64,000 nt of DNA from the NCBI GenBank assembly GCA_003956705.1, contig QZCP01000223.1, positions 394,364 through 458,363 of the forward strand, read 5' to 3'. The notes below the pieces were generated by a model. That model was not told the origin of the DNA, did not search any database, and saw nothing but the letters and a program-made list of their open reading frames with translations. Below are positions 39,533 through 50,761 of the stretch, one piece after another. The first letter of the stretch is position 1. Each line of letters opens with the position of its first letter. The stretch comes from Brevipalpus yothersi (lineage: Eukaryota; Arthropoda; Arachnida; Trombidiformes; Tenuipalpidae). Both the position numbers and the translations under genes were made by a program.

Positions 39533-39878
39533 GGCTTAATGATGTATACACACTAATCTGTCATCAAGCTTAAGATTTGGTAACAAAAACTTTTCGAGGT
39601 TTCCTTTTTTCAAGAATGAGCCTAAATTGGTTATGCAAAGTACATACAGATATATGTATTTACAGATTTCTCTCTCACACAACTGCCAATAAAAGTGTAT
39701 AATAAAGACTCGAATTGACCACTGTACTTACGGAAGATACACATACTTACACCGTGTTTGGGCTCGAGCATATTTCAATTTTGATTTTTTTGTGAGTTGA
39801 CGAAATGAGAACAGTGAATGGTAATTGATGTGGACACCAACGATGAGAGGCCGTTCTCTTTGCGCGGCCAAACACGCG

Positions 39879-40276
39879 CTAGCAGGCATCATGAGTGGTG
39901 CAAAGATTCTCTCTAATTTCGTGTACAATTGACACCAAAAATGAGAGAAGGAAATCATCTCTCAACGAGATGAGATGGCAAAAGAGAGAGAGAGAGAGAA
40001 TGGATAAAGAGGATGTGGATGATGATGTTGGCGGTTGATGTAGTTCAGGAGGAGGAAAGTGAATTAGATGAAACAAGTAAAAGTTGAAGAAAAAATGAAA
40101 CAGGAGAGAGAGAGAGAAACTCGGATAGCCAGGAAGTGGCAATAATACAGATTTTGAGGATGGAACATAACTTGAGTAATGAATTTCCATGTTTCCACTC
40201 TGCTTGATGAAAACCATGCAATCATCAAGATGTTTAAGTATACGAAGTGAAATTCGAGGATAGCCATCACGATCAT
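39879..40276 (-). CDS. Candidate exon or exons of an unrecognised gene (tentative)
   Basis: After an acceptor-like CTAAGATACAG ending about 40279, one frame stays open for about 132 codons to a TAG at 39879. The first 50 or so codons read like a real soluble protein (DDRDGYPRISLRILKHLDDC, then MVFIKQSGNMEIHYSSYVPS). The later part becomes TC-repeat-derived and is probably intron. A second frame from ATG 40276 is also open, so frame choice is unsure. Farther along the same strand, 39884-39748 follows an acceptor-like CCTGCTAG, has all frames nearly open, and ends with a donor-like GTGTAAGT. I recognise no family. This may be part of a small spliced gene or chance. Confidence 0.25.
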
Positions 40277-41076
40277 CGGCTGTATCTTAGCAATTGAAAA
40301 ATTCGATTCAGATTGTTGTATCTATGATATTATCTATTGAAACTGTCTATCTATCTATTGATTCTAAAACATAGTAAATCCTGATTTTTTGATAAGAAAA
40401 AATTTAATTCTAAGTAGAGCCCAGATATCGGAAGGAATCAAATGAGAAAAGATTTTTTTTTGTGATCAATCTTGTTATGGTGATTTCTTTGAAATTCTTT
40501 TCCAATAAGGATGTTTCAATGATTGTAGACGAAAAGAAGAAAAATGCCCTCTTTCTCTCTCTTTCCTCTTCTATTGCAACTTGGATGCTTGATATTGGTC
40601 AATCAAATGAAATGGAAAGTGGATATAGTCTGATGAAAATTAGACGTCTTGAAAATAGAATGAGTAAGTGTATAAAAGTAAAACATATCGATAGTGGGTT
40701 AGCCTTCATTTGAATTGGAATTGGTGAATAAAATAATGAGAATGGAAAAGGGAAAGGGAAAGAAAGAGTGAATGGAAGATAAATGAAGATTCAGCGTGCA
40801 TGTACATGTATATGTATGCACATAGAATGTAAAAGAACATAATGTTATTCGTATAATTTTCGTTACGAACATGATTCAGATAGTTTTAATTGCTCTTTCA
40901 TAGCTGCTAATCAGGCTGAAATAGATACAAAACTGGTAAAAGGAACTCAGGAAAGGAGGCGGGAATTAAAGCGGAAACCAAAGTCAACATGGAATTGAAG
41001 CAGATTCAATTATTAAGAACGGAAGCAATGATGAGGATCGAGAGAGAGAGAGAGAGAGAAAGTAAGAAAGTGATGA

Positions 41077-41080
<4 letters not shown>

Positions 41081-41116
<36 letters not shown>
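41081..41116. repeat. (GA)n microsatellite
   Basis: 36-bp GA run, with a shorter one at about 41039-41058, just 3' of the GPR155-like gene. Confidence 0.95.
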
Positions 41117-41121
<5 letters not shown>

Positions 41122-41300
41122 AGAAAATGAAGGGAATAATTTCTTAAGACGAGTTTCATGAGAATGAGAGAGAAATCGAGTGGAGTAAACGGGTATGCCA
41201 GAGGCGAAAATTTGATGATGATTATCGAATAAAATCATTTGAACCATTCTGAAAAGCTAAACTAACCATTTTATTGAATGAAAATAAATTTACGATATGA

Positions 41301-43856
41301 TCATCTGATTGATGATGGTGACCATTCATCGACAAAATAGTATAGTGAGGATGTATTCAAAAAGTGTGTACATCCATCGAGATGTTTAAAAATTTGTCCT
41401 CTGAAAAGACTCACTGAATAAGTTTCAGCTGATTTACGATCAAATGTGAGACCACTTTCGATGAGCCATTTAACCAGATCCCGACCTCTGAACACCGATA
41501 CTTCGGAGCATCCATAGGTGATGACAAAACATATATCAGCAGAACACTTTGCCCGATGATAAGTGTGGAATTGTTGACAGAGATGCATCGTCTCCTCGGG
41601 AGATTCATTAAGTCTTCTATCCATAGACTTTAGGGAACTATATTTGGATGTAAAACAACGCCAAAAATCTATAACTGGCGTAAAATCGAGTCCAAAAAGA
41701 ACGAAACTGGATATTCCTTGGCCATGGCAGAGAAAAATGTCCAAAAATATCAACTCTTTATAAATTCCAGAGATTCTTTCACTCATTGCTTTACTCAGTG
41801 AACACACAAAGCCAACAATCATTGACAGTTCCAATAGTAGTAACAAAGCAGTATGCAAATTAACTTGCACATAATTGTAAAAGCTTATACTGCGCGTATT
41901 ACTGTCAAATGCAATGCTTGCACGTCTCAAATCTTTCCAATAACAACAAATAGAATTGATGCATGATCTTGGCTGCTGTTGTCTGGTCAAATTACTCGGA
42001 TTAGAGTGTATACTCGATCGATCGAGATTATTTTCGATCTGTCCAATTTCGGTAGAGTCAACAGAATTTACAGAGCTCACAGTGCCGGTTGGCTGACTTT
42101 CCCCAGCATCATTTCTTATACCGTTAGGTCGACCAGAAAAATTTGGACTTGATGGTGTACTTGTAATCTCATCATCATTGAGCTCATCGCAAATACTATT
42201 ACGAGCGGAAACAATAGAGGAACCATCGCTATCATTGTCGGCCACCATTTGTTCATATGATTCGAGGGATGAATGGAATCGTTGCTGTACAATTATTGCG
42301 AGAGCAGTGACTATAATGTTGAGAAATAAAGCTCCCATACTGATGATAGATTGAACGGTACCGAATGGAAATTCATAATCTCTGGCTTCGAGTGATGATT
42401 GTGGTGACAAAAAGTAGATGATGAGAGTGAAGCAAATAGATGTGATCAGGGAAAAGAGAACATATACATCTTGAAGTCTCATGATTTGGGGTAAAGTTCG
42501 CTGATGAAGTAATGCCAAAGTGATACTACTAATTGTGACTAAAAATCGTGACATGAATACGGCAAAGATTGGTATAAGATGACACCATGTTGGCTGATTC
42601 ATTTCTAATCGTATAGAATAACTAGATATTGCAAGAATTGCTTGACTAATTAACAATAGGAAGGTAATACGATGGGTGATACTGGTCCACTTTCGTCCGC
42701 ACACAAAAATCACTATTGTCCACAGGACACATGGTATACTTATCAAACTGATCACTTCGATACTTTGAAGCAGATTCTGTTCAAATTGTTCAACCTTACT
42801 GTCAGGAGATCTTATTAGACTAGCCGAAACAAACATCAATGGAGCAGCGAGTATTGTGGAAATGATCAGTCCAGCGGACATGACCCATGAACCCAGATCA
42901 TAAGTGATCGCAAATATGGCAGCAACAGGTGCACTTGGTATTATACCATACAGATAGCCGAAATTGCTTAACGCTGTGATGTGATCCTCATCACCTTGCA
43001 GAACGTATCGGCATGTTGTTCTCAGTAGGAGTGGAAAAATGACCATCTTCACAGCACTCAGTGTACATGGCATCACAAATTTGGAGAAACTTTTGATGGC
43101 ACCAGCTTCCTGAACAATGGTTAAACCGAGTAGAAACAGAGATGTGGGTGCAAATGCATCTGATAGAGATTGTAGAACACCTTTCATCATGATAGGTACT
43201 GATGGACCGAATGTGATGTTCCACACAACACCTCCAATAGTCATCATAATGATTGGATTCAAAAAAGTTCGCTTTGACACTTGAACAATGATTTTGAGGG
43301 CACTTGTTGGAGAATTGGACTGATTTTGAGTTCGATACTTGTGTAATTCCATAAGAAAAATGCCACATGGACTGATTAACACAAGTTGAAGGGGTGCAAT
43401 TACGTACAGGTAATCAGGAAAATTGGGATGATCATTTCGATAGAGTGACATGAAAAGTGGATAACCCATGGCAAAATCATTACTTTGGGTCACAAAAATA
43501 CCGTACAGTCCAGCTTTGCCGACACTTCGTGATTTTGATATTATCAGTGTCACAATAACTACCATGAAGAAAGTTAAAACTTTGGCAATAAAAACGGATG
43601 CAATAAAGTACCAATCAATTTGGCTGAAATCACAGCGTGCTAGGCTGAGAAAAATAAGTGATGGAAGTGAAAAATAGGAGACAAAATTTGCCAAACCATC
43701 AGATTCGGTTGCATTGATCACATCAAAACGGCCAGCTGCATAACCGATCACAATTAATGCGAAACACTGGAGGAGTATTGAACTTAATTGTAGAACTGAT
43801 GAATCAGGTGCCTCACCAGTGAGAAAGTTAATTGGAATTGCTGTTATTTCAGTCAT
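41301..43856 (-). CDS. GPR155: GPR155/LYCHOS-like lysosomal cholesterol sensor
   Basis: One uninterrupted 851-aa frame starts at ATG 43856 (human GPR155 870 aa). The N-terminal half is a PIN-auxin-carrier-like membrane domain of about ten helices (FVSYFSLPSLIFLSLARCDF, GIFVTQSNDFAMGYPLF, YLYGIIPSAPVAAIFA). More helices follow in a GPCR-like region (about 360-535), then a Ser/Asn-rich loop and further helices. A C-terminal DEP domain (about 765-840) contains CQQFHTYHRAKC and GRDLVKWLIESGLTFDRKSA. Vertebrate LYCHOS sits in lysosomal membranes and signals cholesterol sufficiency to mTORC1 through GATOR1. No intron is present within the coding region. A strong donor-like site (CTG|GTGAGT, exon end 44213) upstream on the same strand may mark a 5' UTR exon. 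Confidence 0.93.
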   Translation of the reverse strand: MTEITAIPINFLTGEAPDSSVLQLSSILLQCFALIVIGYAAGRFDVINATESDGLANFVSYFSLPSLIFLSLARCDFSQIDWYFIASVFIAKVLTFFMVVIVTLIISKSRSVGKAGLYGIFVTQSNDFAMGYPLFMSLYRNDHPNFPDYLYVIAPLQLVLISPCGIFLMELHKYRTQNQSNSPTSALKIIVQVSKRTFLNPIIMMTIGGVVWNITFGPSVPIMMKGVLQSLSDAFAPTSLFLLGLTIVQEAGAIKSFSKFVMPCTLSAVKMVIFPLLLRTTCRYVLQGDEDHITALSNFGYLYGIIPSAPVAAIFAITYDLGSWVMSAGLIISTILAAPLMFVSASLIRSPDSKVEQFEQNLLQSIEVISLISIPCVLWTIVIFVCGRKWTSITHRITFLLLISQAILAISSYSIRLEMNQPTWCHLIPIFAVFMSRFLVTISSITLALLHQRTLPQIMRLQDVYVLFSLITSICFTLIIYFLSPQSSLEARDYEFPFGTVQSIISMGALFLNIIVTALAIIVQQRFHSSLESYEQMVADNDSDGSSIVSARNSICDELNDDEITSTPSSPNFSGRPNGIRNDAGESQPTGTVSSVNSVDSTEIGQIENNLDRSSIHSNPSNLTRQQQPRSCINSICCYWKDLRRASIAFDSNTRSISFYNYVQVNLHTALLLLLELSMIVGFVCSLSKAMSERISGIYKELIFLDIFLCHGQGISSFVLFGLDFTPVIDFWRCFTSKYSSLKSMDRRLNESPEETMHLCQQFHTYHRAKCSADICFVITYGCSEVSVFRGRDLVKWLIESGLTFDRKSAETYSVSLFRGQIFKHLDGCTHFLNTSSLYYFVDEWSPSSIR

Positions 43857-45871
43857 TATTATGAATATATGTATATGTAATAATAATTATCAAGATGAAT
43901 TGGATGGACAATCAGGATAAGAACAAGAATAAATTAGACAACTATTTGAGCATATTACCGGTGTAAACAGTGGATTTACATAATTTTGTTTCCATCAATC
44001 AATGTTCCCCAGAAGCAAAACTTCCAATCTTGTCATCCTCACAATATGATACAATTGATAAACAATTATGAATCGATTTTAATTGAAACAAAAAGAGTAT
44101 GAACGGTAACACATTGTACCCAATGGCACCAACAAATGCACGTAAATTTCAACTCTTCACAATATGTGTTGGAGAACAATGTGGATGATGATGATGATGT
44201 TAATCAACTCACCAGTGACAATATTTGTCAGATAACAAAATTTAATCGATTTGATTTCCAGCGAACAATCTGCCGTAAACACATGTTACTATCATGATTC
44301 AAATCAAGTTGCTCGAGAAAAAACAGTGCATATGTATTGAATGATTGAAGTGAAGCCATTGGCGATGAACTCATAGTATAACACTTGCCCATCCCTGTAC
44401 ACCCTGATGATATGGCAATATTCATAATTTACAATCAAATTACTAGATGATTAATCATCAACTTAAATCCATCAAGAAAAGGAAAACTCATATATGACAA
44501 CAACACAAATGTCCTAGAACATATAAACAAACACCCACGTGTTGAGGGATTGTTAAGTAATTGAATTTTAGCAACAAAAGTTGAAAAAAGTTCATCCTGA
44601 TATTATATCTTCTGGAAAGATTCTCCTGACCGCATCATCTTCTTCATCTTTGGAAAATAGTATTTTCTTTGCTAAGATATGAATGCTCGGTGAGAGATGA
44701 TCTAGAAAGAAGAAAACATATTAAACCATGTTAATATATATGAACCACTATTGTTGGAATGATGAGTTTGAAGGGTCATGAGTATGGAAAAAGTTTTTTC
44801 CCAGCTTCTCTGAGTTCATAATGATGTACCGTTTATATCTAAAGAGAAATTATTGGGTGTGCTAGTATGAGTATTATTAAATTCTGATTATGGTGGAAGA
44901 AGTAGGGTTTCGAGTTGTTGTCCTTTTCCAAATTCTTTTTTCGAACAATATTGGCTGGAGAGGAATGACAGCTTACTTCATTTCATATTATATGTGAGTA
45001 TTGATTCGTTAGGAATGTGTGAGTGAATAATGTGTATGAGATTCTTGCTCAGATAATGAAAATTTTTCTTCCCACAATTTCTTCGCCTACAACTCAGATT
45101 AGACAAAGAGAATGTCAGCATCGATCGGAACTGATGATAATGATATTTTTAGACCAAGGTTGAATAGGGTTGTCTAGAGTCTTTTTCAGACGATATGAAC
45201 GATTATTGCCAATCACAGGAAGTTGAAAAACTCCTCTCTCTCGATGACATAACTTATTGGTCTCAACTTTGAACATTGAAATCGAGAAAAAATTGATCTG
45301 TATCGTTTGAATTTCCCTTCCAAGTTGAAAGTTTGGGTAAGAGGAAGGCAGGAAGAAAAATTTCTGAAGATCAGCTAACACCATGAACCAAGCCAGAGAG
45401 AAGCAGAACGCATTCTTGAATTGAATTTCCTGACTCTTCCTACTCCAGCATATATCTATTCAGTTGGAGGGTCATGGAATGCATTTCGAAGGACAAACGC
45501 TATTAAGATCTTCTCTCTCTTCAACATCGCAACATGATGGAGATGATGATGATTCACTATGGAAGATTGGCATTAATTTTCTCATCTATCGTAAGTGTAT
45601 CAAGAAATAAGCGACAAGCCGAAAAGTTTGGATAAATTATCGTAAAAACAAGGAGATGAGATTTACATGTACTTTTCAATCATGAATGTAAACTAGCTCG
45701 AATGATGATATGATCTGTCTCCTCCTCTCTTCCGTGAATACTGGTCAGGCTGATAATATTATAAACACGGACGCTTTTTTACCTGGCTAACCTCCTCAGG
45801 CAACTGGGTATCAGAATATGCAGTATAAATGAATGCTGCTGGAAATGGTATCGCTTTCGCTCGTGGGATGG

Positions 45872-45902
<31 letters not shown>

Positions 45903-46154
45903 TGCACAAATCATCTCTCTTCTGGCTTCGTATCATTTGCCCTCCTGCCATTCCAGCCAAAATAGAATAACGAATAACGAATACAAGAAGTGGAAGAGAG
46001 GGGGAAGGCAGAAAGAAAGAAAGGCAACGTTAGAACGTTAGGAGGATGGAGAAAATTCGGAATTCAGGTATGGACGATACGAACGAGGATGGACAAGCCG
46101 AGTTAGGGTTGGTGAATGGCGGGAATATCGAAAGCGCGCGCCAACGTCCGGCAG

Positions 46155-46203
<49 letters not shown>

Positions 46204-46263
46204 GTGGACTTCATATTTTGTATTCATCTCTACGGCTATCTGCTCCTTCCGGAAAATTGGCCA
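43857..46263. other. Intergenic between GPR155 and Gly-rich gene B
   Basis: 2.4 kb. It holds a possible GPR155 5' UTR exon ending at 44213, GA runs at about 45874-45899 and 46157-46203, and two unusually GC-rich islands (45783-45870 and about 46046-46165), described as findings. No complete gene was recognised. Confidence 0.5.
46157..46203. repeat. (GA)n microsatellite
   Basis: About 47-bp GA run, 60 bp upstream of the TATA box of Gly-rich gene B. Confidence 0.95.
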
Positions 46264-46485
46264 TATAAAAGTCAATTTGGTCATCAAGTCGGTCAATTTC
46301 TTCTTCATCTGAGTCGGAATCACTTGATAACCACTGGATTATGTGAGTAACTGTGCAATCTTTCATCTCTTGTTTCGATTTGCTATATCTGTTTTTTTCT
46401 TTCTTCCTCTCCACCATATTCTGCTGTGTTCTCTTCATTTGCATTCTTCACCATCGTTCATTCATCTCCATCGATTTGTTTCAGC
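46264..46485 (+). promoter_or_regulatory. Promoter and 5' UTR intron of Gly-rich gene B
   Basis: TATAAAA at 46264-46270. The expected start is near 46295, within GGTCAATTTC. An untranslated exon ends at 46342 with donor ATTAT|GTGAGT, and the UTR intron ends TTTGTTTCAG at 46484. About 80 bp from the TATA box to the donor align with the matching segment of gene A (30361-30445) with roughly ten differences. Start site is inferred. Confidence 0.6.
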
Positions 46486-46529
46486 GATAAGGAATCAAAG
46501 AAAAGTAGATTCAATATAATTTTATCATC

Positions 46530-47733
46530 ATGTCGCTGGATACACGACGTCGGGGTTTATCTCTAGGATTTTTGACCTTAGTTGTTTTACAATTGGTTTT
46601 GGTCACCTACTATGTCAGTGAAGTAGAAGGAAGTCGACGAAAACTAATGAAAATCAAGAAATTGGCTGCTCTCTTGTTGCTTCTTAAGGTAAGATATAAT
46701 GTACAATGATCAGTGATTATAGTTGGGCAGTTTCAAGAAAATTTTTTTCAAGAATCTGAATGTTCAGTCCATCATGTTCCATACGATATTGTGTGATCAA
46801 TCGACTAAACAGTGAACTTTATCTTGTAGCACTCAAAGAAGAAGAAGTTTGGTGTTCTACCAGTGCCAATTCCCATCCCGTGAGTAGTCGAAATATTGAC
46901 TTGTTCTCAATCTTATGAAAAGTTTTCTACAATCAACTTGCTCTCTTCGTTCATCTAGGTTGCCACTCGAGATTGAACAGAAATCATGGCCAAAACAAAG
47001 CTGGCCTAAACAATCTTGGCCCATGCCATCATGGCCTACCTCATGGGATTCCTGGGGAGGTGCGTATCGTTATTTTATTTTATAGTGATAGTTAGTTTTG
47101 ATCCTCTAACGATAATACTTTTTAGAGTCTCAATATCGAAATGAGAAGATGATCATCTCATGAAGTGAAGAAGAATACCTGTTGGTTGAGGTCTATGAAC
47201 TAATATTTTATTCCAATTTTCTAGGTGATAGCTGGGGTTCAGCTTCCTCTTACTCAGCTAGCTCTGCTGGAGGTTACGGAGGTGAGTTTGAGTTGCATTT
47301 CGATAGTTCCAGAAGCTTTGGAAATAAACTTTTCCATTGATACCTGTGAAAAGAAATTTCATCCTGATTGAAATTTTTTTCCAAAATTAGGTGGCTACGG
47401 CGGTGGATCCAGCTATGGAGGAGGCGACTATGGAGGTGATTCATGGGGTAAGTTTGAATATTTCAATTTTACCGAGTTTTCCTGTTACAAAATGATAAAA
47501 AAACTGACCAGTCAACAAGAATATGGGATGACAAAATCTGTCCTCAATATGAATTTCATGCATATTACTAAGAAATTGATGATGATCACTCGGAATGGAG
47601 GAGGATAAGAAGATGGATCAATGCATTTTTGATAAATTGGAAAATTGAATTGATCGATGAATGATTAGCAAACTCTCACCTTTATAACCTAAAGCTAAGA
47701 TCACTTGAGGCTGGAAAGGAAGTCATGATGAAG

Positions 47734-47812
<79 letters not shown>

Positions 47813-48449
47813 NNNNNNNNNNNNNNNNNNNNNNNNNNNNNNNNNNNNNNNNNNNNNNNNNNNNNNNNNNNNNNNNNNNNNNNNNNNNNNNNNNNNNNNN
47901 NNNNNNNNNNNNNNNNNNNNNNNNNNNNNNNNNNNNNNNNNNNNNNNNNNNNNNNNNNNNNNNNNNNNNNNNNNNNNNNNNNNNNNNNNNNNNNNNNNNN
48001 NNNNNNNNNNNNNNNNNNNNNNNNNNNNNNNNNNNNNNNNNNNNNNNNNNNNNNNNNNNNNNNNNNNNNNNNNNNNNNNNNNNNNNNNNNNNNNNNNNNN
48101 NNNNNNNNNNNNNNNNNNNNNNNNNNNNNNNNNNNNNNNNNNNNNNNNNNNNNNNNNNNNNNNNNNNNNNNNNNNNNNNNNNNNNNNNNNNNNNNNNNNN
48201 NNNNNNNNNNNNNNNNNNNNNNNNNNNNNNNNNNNNNNNNNNNNNNNNNNNNNNNNNNNNNNNNNNNNNNNNNNNNNNNNNNNNNNNNNNNNNNNNNNNN
48301 NNNNNNNNNNNNNNNNNNNNNNNNNNNNNNNNNNNNNNNNNNNNNNNNNNNNNNNNNNNNNNNNNNNNNNNNNNNNNNNNNNNNNNNNNNNNNNNNNNNN
48401 NNNNNNNNNNNNNNNNNNNNNNNNNNNNNNNNNNNNNNNNNNNNNNNNN

Positions 48450-48485
<36 letters not shown>

Positions 48486-49339
48486 TCAGCAGTAATGGTT
48501 GGGCATGTTTCAAATATTAGACTTGTGTGTGTGTGATGAATGAATAAGATGAATAAGACTGAAATGGAATAACATCTCATGAATTGGCCTGCAAATGGCT
48601 AAGCATGGTGGTCTACAGAAAAGTGGGCAAAGATTTGAATATGAATATCATTTTAATCATAAAAATTGTGATCTGATGAGAAAGGGATGAGAGAGAGAGC
48701 CTTTTTTACCACTCAGAGCTATAGACGGATAAATTTCACTCTTTACTGGCTTATAAAATGAAGCTTATATGCACCGGATGTCGTGAGGCAGCTAATCGAC
48801 TTTTTTTATCTGCAAAAAAAATTTTCCAGCTTATTTTTGATCAAATATTCAGATTAATCATCGTTCATAACCGATGATAACAGGCCAAATAACTGCTGTA
48901 GGTGATTTGTTCAAGTTTTATTCGTATCAAAGGAACTCAAATTAGGTAAAATCAGATAAAAATGGTGGGGAAAAATATCAAGTTCCAAATATATTTCACC
49001 GAAAAGCATCAATTTTGATATAAATGGGTATGAAAGTGTGCATGTTCCGAGTAGATTTGAGTCAAAATAATTTTTTTTGATCCTTATGACTTGTCCAAGA
49101 TTATCATTTTTGGTCTTCAATCATTTCTTTCCTCCTGAATTGAATATATCAAGTTAAATCTAATTTATTCTTTCCCATCAGGCGGTGACTCATACAGCAT
49201 GGGTGGCGGTGGCTACGGAGGTGGCGATTCCTATGGTATGGGTGGCGGCGGCTATGGAGGTGGCTCAGGTGGCTATGGAGGTGGCGATTCTTGGGGCTCA
49301 GGCGGTGGTGGCTATGGAGGTGGCTCAGGTGGCTACTAA
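46530..49339 (+). CDS. Secreted Gly-rich protein, paralog B
   Basis: Six coding exons: 46530-46688, 46830-46879, 46959-47059, 47225-47281, 47391-47447 and 49182-49339 (stop TAA). All are GT-AG and in frame, giving 193 aa. Exon 1 encodes exactly the same 53 residues as paralog A (MSLDTRRRGLSLGFLTLVVL start), with one synonymous difference. Next come PVPIPIP, SWPKQSWPKQSWPMPSW repeats, a Ser/Tyr segment, then GGGGYGGGDSYGMGGGGYGG-type repeats ending SGGY. It is probably an extracellular structural protein (cuticle, glue or silk-like). Function is unproven. The last intron, 1.7 kb, holds a GA run with a 637-bp assembly gap, so additional Gly-rich exons could be hidden there. Confidence 0.8.
47740..48481. 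repeat. (GA)n microsatellite with large assembly gap
   Basis: GA on both sides of 637 Ns (47813-48449), inside the last intron of Gly-rich gene B. The gap content is unknown. Confidence 0.9.
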
Positions 49340-50719
49340 ACCATCGTTAACTGTCCTTTAAATCATCCCCCTTAATTATTATTTGATCCACAAAAATTGC
49401 GGTTGATCCGTGATTGTACACGCCAAACTTTCTCTCCATCTCACATGTCTACTTCATATGGAAATCATCAACTCATCACTTCTTTCCTCTCTTTTCTAAT
49501 CTATATTCTTAATCTGTAGTGTGTTCTGGGTGTTAGTCTTCCGGTAAATATTACTCACTAAAATTCTCTTGAAAATTCCTGGATCTCTCTATTCTCTGGG
49601 TACTAATCAGATCATATGTGACTCAGAATTAGAGAATTCTCTCTGCTCATTAACCAGAACTAATCAAACCCCACAGAATATATGTCGCTCAATTGTAAAT
49701 ATCTGCTCACTAATAGTCCCTGAATGCTATGTCCGATCAATTGAAAAAAACTTGACAATCTTTTTTGACTAACACACCAGAACATTAACTCCGCAATTTT
49801 CCTTGATAACCAAATTTTCTCTGCCTCAAACTGTAAATAAGCGACTTTTGATTGAAACAAAAATCCTCTTCATTGTCTCTCTCCATTTTTCGCTGGTCCG
49901 AAATATCAATCTTTCAATCTCATCTCATTTTGAACATGAGACAAGCAACGACCATCAAATCATCGATATAATAGATGAAAGAAAATACATCTATATTATA
50001 AACAATAACGATAATTAAGCATGTTCATCAGACTATTGTTTCCACACCATCAAAGCTACATTTCAATACTGAGACTGAGTTTTTGAAAGTTTTGTATAAA
50101 ATTTCACATTTCCGATTGTTTTACTACTAACGTTTTTTTTGTAGTGAAAAATGATTCCACAAAAATGACTGATCTTCAAATGTCTTCCAAAATAGATTCA
50201 ATGAATACAGATATTATTTATGTACATGAACTCCGAACTGAATGAATTCATTTACTGGGTACAATTTTTGCCACAACACAATTACACCTTGGTGCATGAC
50301 ATATTCATAAAGAGAGAGAGAGAGAGAGAAATGATCGTGCGGAACTATGCATTTCGAAGTGAATCATTCTCATTAAGTCAAAAAAAATGATTATTAGTAC
50401 TTGAGAGAGTAGAGATTGATACTCACTTTCCGTTGGATGCTGCTTGATCTTGATGAGTTTACCTGGAAAACATTATCATCAACCTTTTTTCCTCAGTTCG
50501 TGAGTGACCGATAATTTCCGCTCTCTATGCTGACCAATAAAACACGATCCATTACTTTTCATGAAGTTATTCATCGTTTACTCATTTGAATTGAGGTTCT
50601 CATTTTCAAATGGCCTACTGAGTTGAAAAATAGAAGTTTATGTTGAACAAGAATCATTCGATTTTTACTTTCTTCTTTACAAACGTTTTTTCAAATAATT
50701 GTTGAAAAGATAGAGAAAG

Positions 50720-50761
<42 letters not shown>

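Larger units (their letters stand above)
30446..41300. other. Gene-poor, microsatellite-dense interval
   Basis: Nearly 11 kb with no convincing complete gene. It contains a mariner-like element (31367-32273), at least ten GA or CT runs longer than 28 bp on either strand, and TGA/TCA-rich DNA. Weak coding-like stretches on the minus strand (35835-36040; 39748-40276) are discussed as findings. It could hold enhancers for the flanking Gly-rich genes, lost genes, or non-coding transcripts. Confidence 0.5.

Noticed and set aside
44213..44425. 65-codon minus-strand frame ahead of a strong donor site
   Set aside because: More likely GPR155 5' UTR than a protein gene. The protein has no recognisable features.
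46211..46444. Antisense acidic 77-codon frame upstream of Gly-rich gene B (SDSDSDEEEID)
   Set aside because: It overlaps the promoter and UTR exon that are conserved with gene A, where the same frame is broken. It was considered as a transposase fragment, but no support was found.
47701..48580. Long frames through the N gap (poly Leu-Ser or Arg-Glu)
   Set aside because: They are artefacts of a dinucleotide repeat and unknown bases.
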